64,000 nt of DNA from Oscarella lobularis (lineage: Eukaryota; Porifera; Homoscleromorpha; Homosclerophorida; Oscarellidae), in contig NC_089193.1 of NCBI RefSeq assembly GCF_947507565.1, positions 1,918,325 to 1,982,324 on the forward strand. The letters are read 5' to 3'. This document shows positions 12,701 through 23,047 of this stretch, piece after piece. Position numbers and translations under genes: made by a program. Below the pieces are notes generated by a model that saw only the letters and a program-made list of their open reading frames with translations, ran no database searches and was not told the origin of the DNA. Every line of letters starts with the position of its first letter. Positions within the stretch are counted from its first letter, which is position 1.

Positions 12701-12711
12701 TTTCACTTTGA
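6719..12711 (+). CDS. Xanthine dehydrogenase/aldehyde oxidase family molybdo-flavoprotein with N-terminal CxxC pair
   Basis: Many short exons encode a full molybdenum hydroxylase of roughly 1,300 residues; the first are 6719-6765, 6820-7144 and 7325 onward, and the stop TGA is at 12709-12711. Domains in order are: plant-type 2Fe-2S (CGEGGCGAC, about 7073-7095); second 2Fe-2S helical domain (CGFCSPG and ICRCTG, 7495-7615); FAD-binding domain ([22 protein letters not shown], 7800-8900); CO-dehydrogenase-like flavoprotein C domain; and molybdopterin domains (GGGYGGK at 10384-10406, VGEPPMCMS with the catalytic-Glu motif at about 12484). Before the 2Fe-2S domain is a ~56-residue extension with cysteines at 10, 13, 34 and 37. 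The position usually occupied by the xanthine-binding Glu (GGKE) is Leu here, and the FRGFG loop reads CRAPG. This is therefore more likely an aldehyde oxidase-like or new-specificity enzyme than true xanthine dehydrogenase. Confidence 0.9.
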
Positions 12712-12818
12712 CGGTTCAACTATTGATTGTGAGAAAATCACTTATATTATTGTATGGCAGGTGTTATATTATCACTAATTGATATACGGGAGCGCGGCTG
12801 TTAGTTAGACTTCCCCGG

Positions 12819-13641
12819 ATGACCGACGCCACGACTGCGGAGAAGAAAGCGGAGTCGTCCGCCGACGATGTAAGCGTCTCGACGGCGACTGCAGATGCGG
12901 CGCTTATGGCGCCTGCACGATGGCGTTCGTCTTCGCTGGGCGTCGGAGTGCGTCACAGCAACTCGCCCGTTCCAATTCGAGCGGCCGGACGAAAGATTCT
13001 CGTTGCAATCGACGGAAGCGAATGCGGACAAGATGCGATGATGTGTACGCGCGCGTACTATAGGAAAAAAGGAAGAGGAAACGTGTGATATCCGGGATTT
13101 TATCAGGGTACATTCGCAACATGTGGCGTCAATCGGATTCCTGCTATCTGACGCACGTCTACACGACGCCGCATCTTCCGAGCATCAACTTTTCGCTTAC
13201 AAAGTTCAAATGTAAGAGAAAAGTTTTTTATGGATTATTGATTTCTTGATTTTTTTTCTCTAGTCAATATTCCCTATGAGGTGTGGCAGAAAAAATTGCA
13301 AGACGCATTGGACGCCGCTCAGAAAACGGTCAAGCAGTACGAATCAATTTGTCTTTCACACGGCGTAAGACCCCTTCTCCAAAAAATAAAAAATCAATTT
13401 TTTTGAAATCTTATTCTAGGTACACTATAAGAGTCTTGTTGTTTCCGGATCGCCAGGCGAGTGCATTTGCCACGCGGCACACGATCATCACGTGGATGCC
13501 ATAGTGATGGGGTCACGTGGTCTAAATGTTGTGAGGAGAACGCTTCTGGGCAGTGTGAGCACTTACACGCTTCATCATTCCAGTGTTCCTGTCACCATTG
13601 TTCCGCACAAGTCGTCGCACGCTTCTCATCATGGAAAGTAG
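12819..13641 (+). CDS. Universal stress protein (UspA family), 4 exons
   Basis: Exons 12819-13044, 13107-13211, 13264-13364 and 13420-13641 join in frame, ending in TAG at 13639-13641. The first ~65 residues are Ala/Ser-rich and not conserved. The Usp domain starts with KILVAIDGSE (about 12990) and continues through WYIRNMW, HVYTTP and a helical segment. It ends with the ATP-binding signature GSRGLNVVRRTLLGSVSTY, in which G-2x-G-9x-G(S/T) is intact, and SVPVTIVP. An ATP-binding Usp homodimer is expected. Such proteins are common in bacteria and plants and persist in sponges, cnidarians and some other invertebrates. The gene begins only 107 bp after the oxidase stop codon. Confidence 0.92.
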
Positions 13642-14014
13642 GGGACGGAGACCCGAGAGAGCGTTTTTTTGGACTCGCTACCACGTGATTGCGATTTATC
13701 CAATTGATTCACAGTATGCTTTATTGCGTCATCGTATATTGGCATTCCCGGATAACGGCGTGGCTGCAAGAAAGCGTTCGACGTTTGGAGCGCCGTAGGC
13801 CAAGTTCCTGCCGATTTGATCGCGTCGTATCGGTGAGTTTCTTTCGTTTGAATTGATTGGCGTTCGGTTTATCCGCCCAGCGCGCGATTTCGCGGCGAGG
13901 GGGCCCCTCGATAGATTTTCGAGCTGATCCTCTCTCGCCCGTTCGTTTTTTTCCTTGTGCGAATCCTCCAATGGCATGCGCGCGAGTGAAACCTACTCTA
14001 TCTCGTCTTTTTAG

Positions 14015-14284
14015 CGCTCTTTTCTTCGCCTGGCGCGTGGCGGCGGCGGCGAAAAGGCAGCAGCAGCAACAGCGGCACCTCTGCGTCGTTTATAAGCACG
14101 CTGGACGAAGAATCGCTATTTCAGGTAAGTTATACAGACTCGTCTTGCAACGAGAGGAGGGGGCCCCCCTTACGTTCCTTCTAACTGAAGTAGGCTCTTT
14201 TCTGTTTTGTTTTAGTCTTTTCTGCGAACTGAAGTGTTCAAGGTGGCAAGAGAACGTCTTCGCGCGCGTTTTTTTAGTGCATGA
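14015..14284 (+). CDS. Possible small spliced gene, start not found
   Basis: Two candidate exons join in phase. 14015-14124 follows a TTTTTAG acceptor and ends at a consensus GTAAGT donor. 14216-14284 follows GTTTTAG and ends at TGA. The joined frame reads Arg-rich, then Ser/Asn-rich, then a charged helix (TLDEESLFQ, LRTEVFKVARERLRAR). The preceding candidate exon, ending at 13832 before GTGAGT, has no obvious in-frame ATG. An AATAAA lies at 14452-14457. Strong splice signals and a sensible helix favour a real transcript, but I do not recognise it and the 5' end is undetermined. Confidence 0.3.
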
Positions 14285-14640
14285 AAATTTTAATGCATGA
14301 AATTCGCAGTACAGTAGAAGCCTTTGATCTCCAGGGTATGGAGACAAAGGCCGCGCGCTTTAGCTTAGGGTAGCTTGCGTGCACTCGCAGTGCGCAAGTC
14401 TCCAAGGGAACGCGAGTAGACTGCGTAGTAGGTCGCGCGAGCGTGTATTTTCAATAAAGGCGAAGCTATGTTCAAAATTTTATTCGAAATATCCCGTATG
14501 TAACAATTAAAATAGAAAGTCCTCTTCCCCTCCTCCTTCTTCCTCCTCCTCCTCCTCCTTTCTTGGGCCGTCGCTCCTGCGCTGCCACTTGACCCCCCTA
14601 GGAGGCCAAGCGGTGAGACTGAGACTGCAGTCCCCACAGT

Positions 14641-14864
14641 GAACTTTAACCCAAGTCCACAGGGGGTAGGCACATTAACCTCCAGCCACCAAGGAGGGAG
14701 ACTTTAACCCAAGTCCCCAGGGGAGAGCGCATTAACCTCCAGCCCACAAGGAGGGAGACTTTGCCCAAGTCCCCAGGGTGAACTTTAACCCAAGTCCACA
14801 GGGGAGGCGCTGATTAACCTCCAGCCCACAAGGAGGGAGACTTTAACCCAAGTCCCCAGGGTGA
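14641..14864. repeat. Imperfect tandem repeat, about 138-bp period with ~58-bp subunits
   Basis: The phrase ACTTTAACCCAAGTCC followed by CC/AC-CAGGGG and then CATTAACCTCCAGCC...AAGGAGGGAG recurs at 14643, 14701, 14781 and 14839. Positions 14641 and 14701 each repeat 138 bp later. About 1.6 copies of the long unit are present. No open frame runs through it. Confidence 0.75.
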
Positions 14865-14869
14865 TGTCT

Positions 14870-16187
14870 TCGTCTACATCTTCTTCTTTCTGCATCTAAT
14901 ATCGTCGGATTGGTTGATCCGTTGGGGAGAGGAGAGAACTAAAATTCAAATTGAAACCAGTGCACTCAAATCTACTGTCTTATTTACCTTGAATGATTTG
15001 AGGAACGCCGTGGAGGAGGAGGGAATTGATCCATGTATTGATATAGGCATCTACAAAAAATGCTGATTTCAGCCAAAATTTGAGGTGTGAGGTCCTCTTG
15101 GTGTCGCGAGGTCAAACAGGCAACCCATCCCCATTGTTTTATAAAGAAATCTTAGGAATCGGAGAGGTCACCAAAATGACCAAAAACCATGGACTATAGT
15201 TCACGGTTGCTTAAAAATCTCAACTCGCGGATTTCTAAATAAACGCGCTAGATCTACTCTATTTTATCAGTAGAACAACCCTACAAGGTCAAAAAGTTCG
15301 TACGGATCGAATTTCACACGAAAAAAAGACCCGCTTCCGGTCACACTAAGATCAGCCACGCCTCTCAAAAAAGCAACATATTTGGTGCAGTAGAAAAATT
15401 TGAGACCGTGAAACTAACTAGGTACTTCGGCTCTATCGTTTGACATAGAAACTTAGAAGTTCTGAGAGATAGGGTTTTTGACCAAAAACCATGAACTATA
15501 GTTCACGGTTGCCTAAAATCTCTACCTCACCGATTCTCGAATAAACGTCCTAGATCTATCGCAGTTCCCTAGTTTAACATTTCTACGGGGTCAGACAGTT
15601 AGTGTGGGTAATTCTATGAAATGAAATTTGATCAAAACTGTGAACTATAGCTCATGGTCCGATTTCCTATCTAACAGTCTTAAGTGATAGATACTCTTTG
15701 TCCTAGACACTCCGCGTTTTAAGATCGACACTGGCTACTCAACTTGGAGCGAAAACGGGTTCGAAAAATTGGGGGCGGGGCGAGGAGACGTTTCACTTTC
15801 TTTTGGGGCTCCCTTCAAGTTGCGATCGTTTGTCTTACCTGTCTTGCTTGCCTCGGGGTGATTTTTAAGCAGACAACTAGCTTGAACGGCTTGTCGATGA
15901 ACGAGAATGACGATCGAAGGCGCACGTGGTGTTCGCGAGGTCTAAAGAGGGCTCCCCATAGTCTTTTTCACTACGCGATCCTTCTTTTGTTCTTACTTTC
16001 AAACTTGAGACTCCTTCGAGCGCTTTTTCGCTTCATTTTCGACGTCATTTCGCAAGACGAAAAAATCGCGTCCGGGAACCGGGATACAGAACATACGGGT
16101 TTGCAGGCACAGGCTACCAAATAATTTTACAGTTTATTAGAAAGCTATACTTACTAAAAAAACGACTTGTTGCATCTTCGCCTACCT
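14870..16187. other. Gene-free stretch with dispersed degenerate repeats
   Basis: No supported gene is seen over about 1.3 kb. The block holds the degenerate repeat at 15178-15670 and the 3' flank of the RhoGAP gene. An open stretch at 15744-16124 begins without ATG and has no recognisable domain. Base composition is more balanced than in the introns around it. Confidence 0.5.
15178..15670. repeat. Three degenerate copies of a motif around GAACTATAGTTCACGGT
   Basis: CCAAAAACCATG(G/A)ACTATAG begins at 15179 and again at 15482. Both are followed by TTCACGGTTGC and, ~40 bp later, by AATAAACG..CTAGATCTA and a GGTCA. A third, weaker copy begins at about 15630 (TGAACTATAGCTCATGGT). Spacing is about 303 and 150 bp. 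ACTATAGTTCA contains an internal palindrome (ACTATAGT). This is probably a decayed mobile or satellite element. Confidence 0.6.
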
Positions 16188-17946
16188 CTAGGTAAATATT
16201 TGCTCCTTGTTATCAATCAAATAACGAAGAAGATCCTTTGAATTGTTCGCTGACATGTTATTGAAAAGCGACATGCCGCAGGAGAGAGCCAAATTGTCGC
16301 TGCTCATTTTATTCTCCTCCGAATACTCTGCAACCTTATACAAACATAAAAAATTTTATTAGAGTGCTGTATGTATGATATTTACCTTGGAAAAAATTTC
16401 TATCATAATCTGTAAGCTTGAGTATCTTTCTATTGGCACTTGTGCAAGAACACTCTTAACTCCATCCGCCTATACATGCATATATGTATGTATATATGTA
16501 TGTATTTTTATTGACTTACGTCTTTTTGTCTGACTGCTTCCATGATGGTCTTTTGTGGCGCTCCAAGTGCTACAATTGGTTTTCTCAAATATTTGAAATA
16601 TTGCTTCAGAAGACCCGTGACCGTATTGGGATCCAGGACTTCATTCAAATTGACGTCATGACCTCAAGAGAAAAAGTCAACAAAAAATACGTCGTCGAAT
16701 TATTTTTAATTTTACCTGCTATAAATTTCGCTTTGAGTTCATTGATCTGTGCCACGTCCCCGGATATTCTAAAAAGCCCTTCTTCCTTGAGAATGTGAGG
16801 TCGATTTAGATAGCCCAAACATTGAGCAACGAGTCGAGACAAAGCGCCATCCTCCTACAAAAAAATCAATACGAAAAAATACATAATTAATTCTATAACC
16901 TCCTGTTCCGATTGCGCTCTTGGTTGAGCTAAAAATAGAGATTATTAATTATTAAATCAATAGGTGAGTTTACCTCTGGAGACTGCCATTATGGCGTGAG
17001 ATGCTGAACGAAGTGAAACCGGTTTTTTCTCCTTCTTCACTTTGAGCGAAAACCCGAATCTTTTCGTTTTCTTTTCACCTCGATTATCCGGGCCATCTTC
17101 ATCTGGAGCTGGACTCCCATCCGAAACTAAGAATTTTTTATAGTGAATATTTTGATTTGCATGTATTTTTCACCTAAATCTGACGCGGCACTTTCTGACA
17201 AAGCGTTTCGATCTGGATGCTTTTTTCCCAGGAAACCCATCACACGTCGCATAGTCGACTTCCTGCCCATTTTAGGCGACTTCTCAACGTCATCACAAGC
17301 TAAAAACCCAACCCAAATAAATCCATATACATATAAGATTAAAATTAAAGATTTATTTACCTGCTGGCTTTGGAGACTGTTCCCCAGACCCAGAAGAAGT
17401 CGGAGGAGGAGAAGAAACAGAAGGCGGAGGCGGTGGCGAGCTCGAAGAACGCAACATTGCTCGTTTATCAACGCTACTTGGCACACGAACGCTCGCACTC
17501 CGGCGTTTATAAAAATCCTCATTATTTCCGGGTTGCGGCGACGGCTGCTGACGCGGCGGCGTCGGCGTTCGCCCGTGAATCGATTTACTCCTCAGCGGCG
17601 AAATAGAACGTTCCGGCGAATTGATTTCAACTCGCGGCGGAGCCGGTCTCGACGGCGGTGGGCGTGGCGGTTGTTCTGGACGCGTGGGCGGTGGTCGCGA
17701 CGGCGGCGGTCGTTCGGGAACTTTGCGTGCCGGCGGCGGTCCTTTTGATGTGTGAATTCTGATTAGTTTCTTTTGCGTGGGCGCGGTCGTTTCGACGGGA
17801 AGCGGCGGGACATCCGGGGGTCTTTCGACGTAGAATTTCGCCGATGGTTTTCGCGTGTTGCCGTTTTCGGCGGACGGCGGAGGAGGTCGAGGTGGGGGAG
17901 GGGATTCGTCGGGGAGGGCGGGTCTGGGAGGTCTTCTTTCGCTCAT
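16188..17946 (-). CDS. RhoGAP-domain protein with N-terminal polyproline region
   Basis: Predicted GTPase-activating protein for Rho-family GTPases. The first exon, running down to about 17362, encodes a Pro-rich segment with many PPRPPP/PPPSRPPP motifs likely to bind SH3 domains. Middle exons encode a basic linker. The RhoGAP domain lies in exons from about 16840 down to the TAG at 16188-16190. It contains GLFRISG with the arginine finger (16763-16783), LKQYFKYLRKPIVALG, and ENKMSSDNLALSCG near the end. The domain is C-terminal and the protein stops soon after it. I chose the ATG at 17946 (MSERRPPRP). The frame stays open upstream to 18114 without an ATG, so an extra 5' exon is possible. The subfamily is not determined. 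Confidence 0.85.
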
Positions 17947-18114
17947 TTGCACGACGTTTGACGTCTTAGGTGTGCGCTGCGAGCGATTAATGATGATCGA
18001 TGAGGGACTGGGGCTCCTTTTCGAAGGGATGCGGAAGTTTGGCAATCTGGATTCGTTCTTTCGACGTCCTGCGTCGAGGAGGAGAAGGGGCTGCAATCGG
18101 AAGACTCGAAGCGA

Positions 18115-18433
18115 TTAGTTTTCCTTCGCCGAGAGCATCCCTTCAACGGATGATCGCTGTTATCGAACGTAAGACGCGATGACTTCCGAGCGAAACGCGC
18201 GCTAAGAGACTCAGGATGAGTGTTGCTAGCCGGATATGCATGCCGGACGCACGCGCCCTTGCTACACCCTCACCTCTAATGAGAACTTCCAGTGCACGCG
18301 TAGACTTTCCGTGGACAGTAAAACAGACAAGACTCAACAAAAGTGGTAATCTAAAAGTCAAATTTGATTTCAACGCCAGCGGAAGACGCGGCATCGATGA
18401 TCTGGGGAGAAAAAGAAAGAGTCGCTGAATTAA
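18115..18433. other. Intergenic spacer
   Basis: About 320 bp between the 3' end of the first PRIP-like phospholipase C gene and the 5' region of the RhoGAP gene, both on the minus strand. It presumably contains the RhoGAP promoter. Nothing else is recognised. Confidence 0.4.
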
Positions 18434-21400
18434 TTAACAGAAACCCCTCATCGTATCTCTAACCTGATGCATTTCATAAAGAGCCGAATCCTTTGATGAG
18501 GACAGCTGATCGGCCTGTCCCTTAATCATCTGCATATTCAAAGCAAACGAATCGCGAGCCTGCAAAAAAATCAATGCACACTGTGTCAGTCTCCTTCTAT
18601 AGCTCTCAAACCCTTTCTAATTTTTTCCCCTTCAATTCAGCCCTGCTGAGCTCCTCATTGAGAGTTGGCTGCAGAACTCATTTTAATTAGTTGCCTATGT
18701 TTATAAAATGATCGTACGTATTTTTTCGCTCCCGCTTCATAGGCATCCATCAGCTGCAAAACGACATACATAGAATAAAGAAACATCTGCTTATAATAGG
18801 CTGACTTTCTTAACAATTTCGTCGCTCTTCTTGGCCAAATTTTCCATAGCACGAAGAACCTAATTCATTGCCTAGCACCTTACGTCAAAAATACACCAAT
18901 AATAATCGTACTTCTTCAAAGGCTTGCATGACCCTCAGTGTTGTCTCGGGAACCACCTCCCCCTCTTGGACTTGATGCGTCAGTGTAAGCTCCTATACAG
19001 GTACACGTATCGTAGCAAAACGTCATGCGAGTGTGCAATCAATACATTAGCTTGCTTTGTGAAACGAAAGTCAATAGACTTGGCTTTCATTTTAGAAGCG
19101 AATAACGAGACGGCGTGGGCCATAGAAGCGGAAGGAGAGCACCCAACCAAGCGCTAATCAACAACTCAAGATAGGGAAACGCTTGGCTCCTTCCTCACCT
19201 TGAATTTTTCCACGAATTTTTCGAAATTTCTCCTGAGACTCGTCGACTGAAGGGAGTCATCGGTCACACTCTATAATCAATCAATCAATTAATTAATTAA
19301 TTAATTAATGTAGCCAGTTTTACCTGAAACAACTTGTCCAATGATTCGCAATAAAGTTTCTGAGGTTTTCCCGTCTGAAAACACAATTGAAATCGAAACC
19401 CAGATACTTTGCACGCCGGGAATTTTACCTGAGACTTTCTCCCAAATGACAGCAAACGAGTCAACGTATTTTTCTAAATACACAACCCTTCAAAACCCCA
19501 ATTTTAATGTCAAATATTTCGACGTACCTTGAGAGAATAGGCAGGCTCTTTCCCAACGTGAACAAACACCGTAGAACCAGCAAGCCGCTCTCCGGATTTC
19601 GACAGCAATGGAATGTGTCTGTACCCTGTAGAGACAAAGTATCTTATTTTATGTGATATCCCGCATTCTCATCAATGTCCCTGTGGCGAGAGATGTGAAG
19701 GGTAGACTGAATTGGCCAATGAAATCGTCGCCAAGAGTGTCTTCGTCGAAAACGGTAAATCTCACCATGGCAACGTCGGGGAATTTCAGAAGAAAGCGAA
19801 ACGATTCGTCCCAAACCGGATTAAATCCTCAAGAAATATTCGCAATAATTTTTTTAATTCGTTATATATATGTACCATTGTCGTCGATCGTTTTCGTCTT
19901 CTTATGATAGTTGTCGTGTGGAATGCCGTGAATATCAATAACAACATAGGGATCAATAATCTTAATAACAATAAAAATTATGTAATTAAACGTTTTCATA
20001 AGCGAATTTACCTCTCCTTTGGGTCCTGAACCGTCCGGTTTAGGAAACGCCTGTCCACTGATAATCTAATCAAAAAATAAATTCATTCTTAAATAAATTT
20101 TATTGGCTCACTTTGAGCTTCAATAGACATGGAGTCACTCCAGGTATGGGAGCTTTGCTGTTGACATTAACCACGGAAATCTCTGAAATATTTTAATTAG
20201 GGTTGTCCTGGCAATTTATTCAATTTTGCCTGATCGAAATACTTCCGGCTTTAGAACATAGCCACTCTTTCCGTTAATCTGAAAGCGACCGTCATTGATA
20301 TCCATTTGCTCACCAGGAGTCTGATAATTCAAAGCAACTAAAAATAAAGATTAAGTCTTTTATAGGGATATTTTCTCTGTCTTTCTCTTGCCTATCTGAC
20401 AGCCCACGTTCCACGCCGTCTGGGGATTATAGTTGCTTGACGTGATACGCGATCCCGCGGGATAAATGCGACTCAATTGACGCTTGTTATAGTTGATGAA
20501 GTGGTGTCCACTCGACGAGACTAACTTCAACGTTTTGCTCTCCCCAAACGACGACATATGATAGGGTTTCCCTGGGGGAAGAGAAAGAATTAGAGCAAAG
20601 ACAGTAAGGATTTATAAGAGCGTGCCTGTAGTCGCCGACTTTTCAAAGGAAACAAAGTGAACAGCATGATTTGTTACTAGTCTCGATAGACTTTTCGCCA
20701 ATTTGATTGTCTTTGGTGGCGTCAAAGTACTTTGCTATATAAAATTCAATAAATAAATAATTAGTATTATGTTCGTTTTACTTTTCTTTTTTGTTCGACG
20801 CCGTTTTCGTTCTTTTGCTGCGTTTCGTTTGTTGGAGACACTGCGTCTCCGTTTTTCACTTCAGCCGCTTCGTCTTCGTCCGTTACGTCGCCTCCGTCGT
20901 CCTCATCGTCGTCCGTTCCGGCTTCCGTCTCCGGCTTCAATTTCTTTCCCTGAAGCGACGCGAAAAACTAGTGAGACGACAGATGAGCGATTCTAAGTGC
21001 CGTACCTTGATGAGAACTTTGCCTTTGAGCAAATCAGGAGAAGGCAAAAAATCAACATTAACATCTTCAGGAACCCAAAGCATATCTACAGAAAAAACCA
21101 TATATTTAATAATAATAATAATTTTAATTGTATCTCGACTCAAAAAACCATATATTTAATAATAATAATTTTAATTGTATCTCAACTCGCCTCCCAGTAT
21201 TGTCGTGAGATGTTCGGCCATTTTTCGTTGCATGGGAACACTGCAGTGATTTTCCAGAGATAAAATGACGGAATATTCGGACGTAGCGAAAGCGTGCTCT
21301 TTCACAGCGGCAATGACGTCCTTGAAAAGAATGTGGCTAGTCAGCGTGTAACCATGATAAATCTCCGGCTCTTCATCGCCATCCCAGCAGTCCACTAAAA

Positions 21401-22956
21401 AGCTAAATAAATCAATAAATCAATAAAGGAATAGTCCTATACGTTCGACGCAGCGACAGCCTTTTCTTAGAGCTCGAATATACATCTCAACACTCGATGG
21501 TCCCTTGAGCTGATCCTCCATGAGATACCTAAGAAAAAGAATTAAAAATCATTAAACAAATATTTATTAGACTACGTGTTGTGTGAAGAGGCTATGAAAT
21601 AATGAGAGAGCGGTTGAGACATGTCCTGAAAGACGGGACGATGACGATGATCCAGAATCAACGATTCGACTCCAAGAAGAAACTGATTAAAGCCTGAAAC
21701 AAATTTATTTTTAAAATGAAATTTGATTTTGATTATTTTCTCACCGTCGACGCTCAAGATAAAATTTTCTCGCCCTTCTGGTGAAGGCTCATACGTGGCA
21801 ATCAATTTTTCGCACTCTTCAATAGATACACTCTTTTCCTGAAATGAATAATGTATTAATTATTAATTATTGATTTTTTCTAGTGACCTCTTGCTCTGTT
21901 TCGAGAAACGCCTTCAATTCCTTGGGACGAAGAAATTCACGTGATGCTGAATACCTAAAGCAAAATAATTAAAATAAACGGTATTAATCCTCTATATACC
22001 TCATAAGCAAATGATAGATTTCAGGTCGCGTAGAAAGTTCCTTGAACAATGAGGAGAACTCATTGATATCGAGCTTTCCCTTGGAATCATCCCCATGATC
22101 GGTATCATATTCCTACATAATAATTAATTAATTAATAAAAATAAATTATTTTATCATGTCACCTTGAATTTCTCCTTGATCTTATTCGTGGGAAGACCAA
22201 TATTCAATTGCTGAGCGAGTGCAATGAGTTCTCCTTCATCCAACGTCCCACTGTCATCCTTATCGGCATCCTGAAACGTTTTCGTGAGCCAGCGATCGCG
22301 CATCTGCTGCTTCATCTCAGTAGAACGACTCCCTATAAAAAATCAATACTAATTAGTACTAATTATTATTGATTTTTATTTACCGAAATTTTCGTCCAGC
22401 ACGTAACCGAGACCGAGAATCCACACGTTTGCCTCTTCGTCCGATGCAGCAACCAAGTCCAAGCTCTTATAGTCGTCACCGTAGATAAGAGAGAAACTTC
22501 GCGCTTCGTCGTGTTTGTTTCCATTCGCTACAAACGACTCGGTGTTCTGGCCACGTCGAACCTCTTTAATCGACGTCATATTAACTAAAGAAAACATTTT
22601 TGGACACGTACACGGAAGTTGTGAGGGGGGGCGGACCGCAACCATGATGTAACTAAGGAATCTCGCTCTTTCTCTTACTTCTCGCATCGTCTTTCGATTT
22701 ACTCGTCGGTTCCCAATAGACGAACGAAGCGTCGTCGTTCAAGAAGTATCGGCGACGATAATCGCGACGCGATTTCACTTTGATGATGTCTGTTCCATTT
22801 TGCATGGAACCGATGCAATCCTCCACTGGATAAAACAACGAAACGGCGATCGTTTGAGAGCTACGTGTACGCGTTGTCCCTACCTCGATAGATAGCGCGC
22901 GTCGGCTTCGCCGACGAGCCGTTCGTCGCAGATTTGCGTGGTAAAGAACGATGCAT
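18434..22956 (-). CDS. PRIP/PLC-L-type phosphoinositide phospholipase C, copy 1 (catalytic residues retained)
   Basis: The multi-exon gene starts at ATG 22956 (MHRSLPRKS) and ends with TAA at 18434-18436. Order: PH domain (GTDIIKVKS, then [15 protein letters not shown], close to the vertebrate PRIP sequence); EF-hand region; X domain with SSHNT (about 21572-21590), [18 protein letters not shown] (about 21340-21395) and SLENHCS; an acidic Asp/Glu-rich X-Y linker; Y domain with [17 protein letters not shown]2 domain with [15 protein letters not shown]; then a ~200-residue helical tail. The tail ([26 protein letters not shown]) matches the C-terminal extension specific to PRIP/PLCL proteins and absent from PLC-delta. 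Vertebrate PRIPs have lost catalysis; here both catalytic His and the Ca-binding acidic residues are present, so an active PI(4,5)P2-hydrolysing enzyme is predicted. Copy 2 lies 91 bp upstream. Confidence 0.88.
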
Positions 22957-23047
22957 CGGTGAACGGTCCCCTTACAGCCCCGTGGAACGCAAATGATCTG
23001 CATTCTTCTCGCAACTTGATTACATCGTACACGATGAGGTCACGTGG

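Noticed and set aside
15744..16124. 126-residue hydrophobic plus-strand open frame
   Set aside because: It starts without ATG, has no splice or domain support and lies in a repeat-rich block.
16188..18114. Upstream start for the RhoGAP protein at 18096
   Set aside because: The codon there is TTG. The first in-frame ATG is at 17946, though an unseen 5' exon joining further upstream remains possible.
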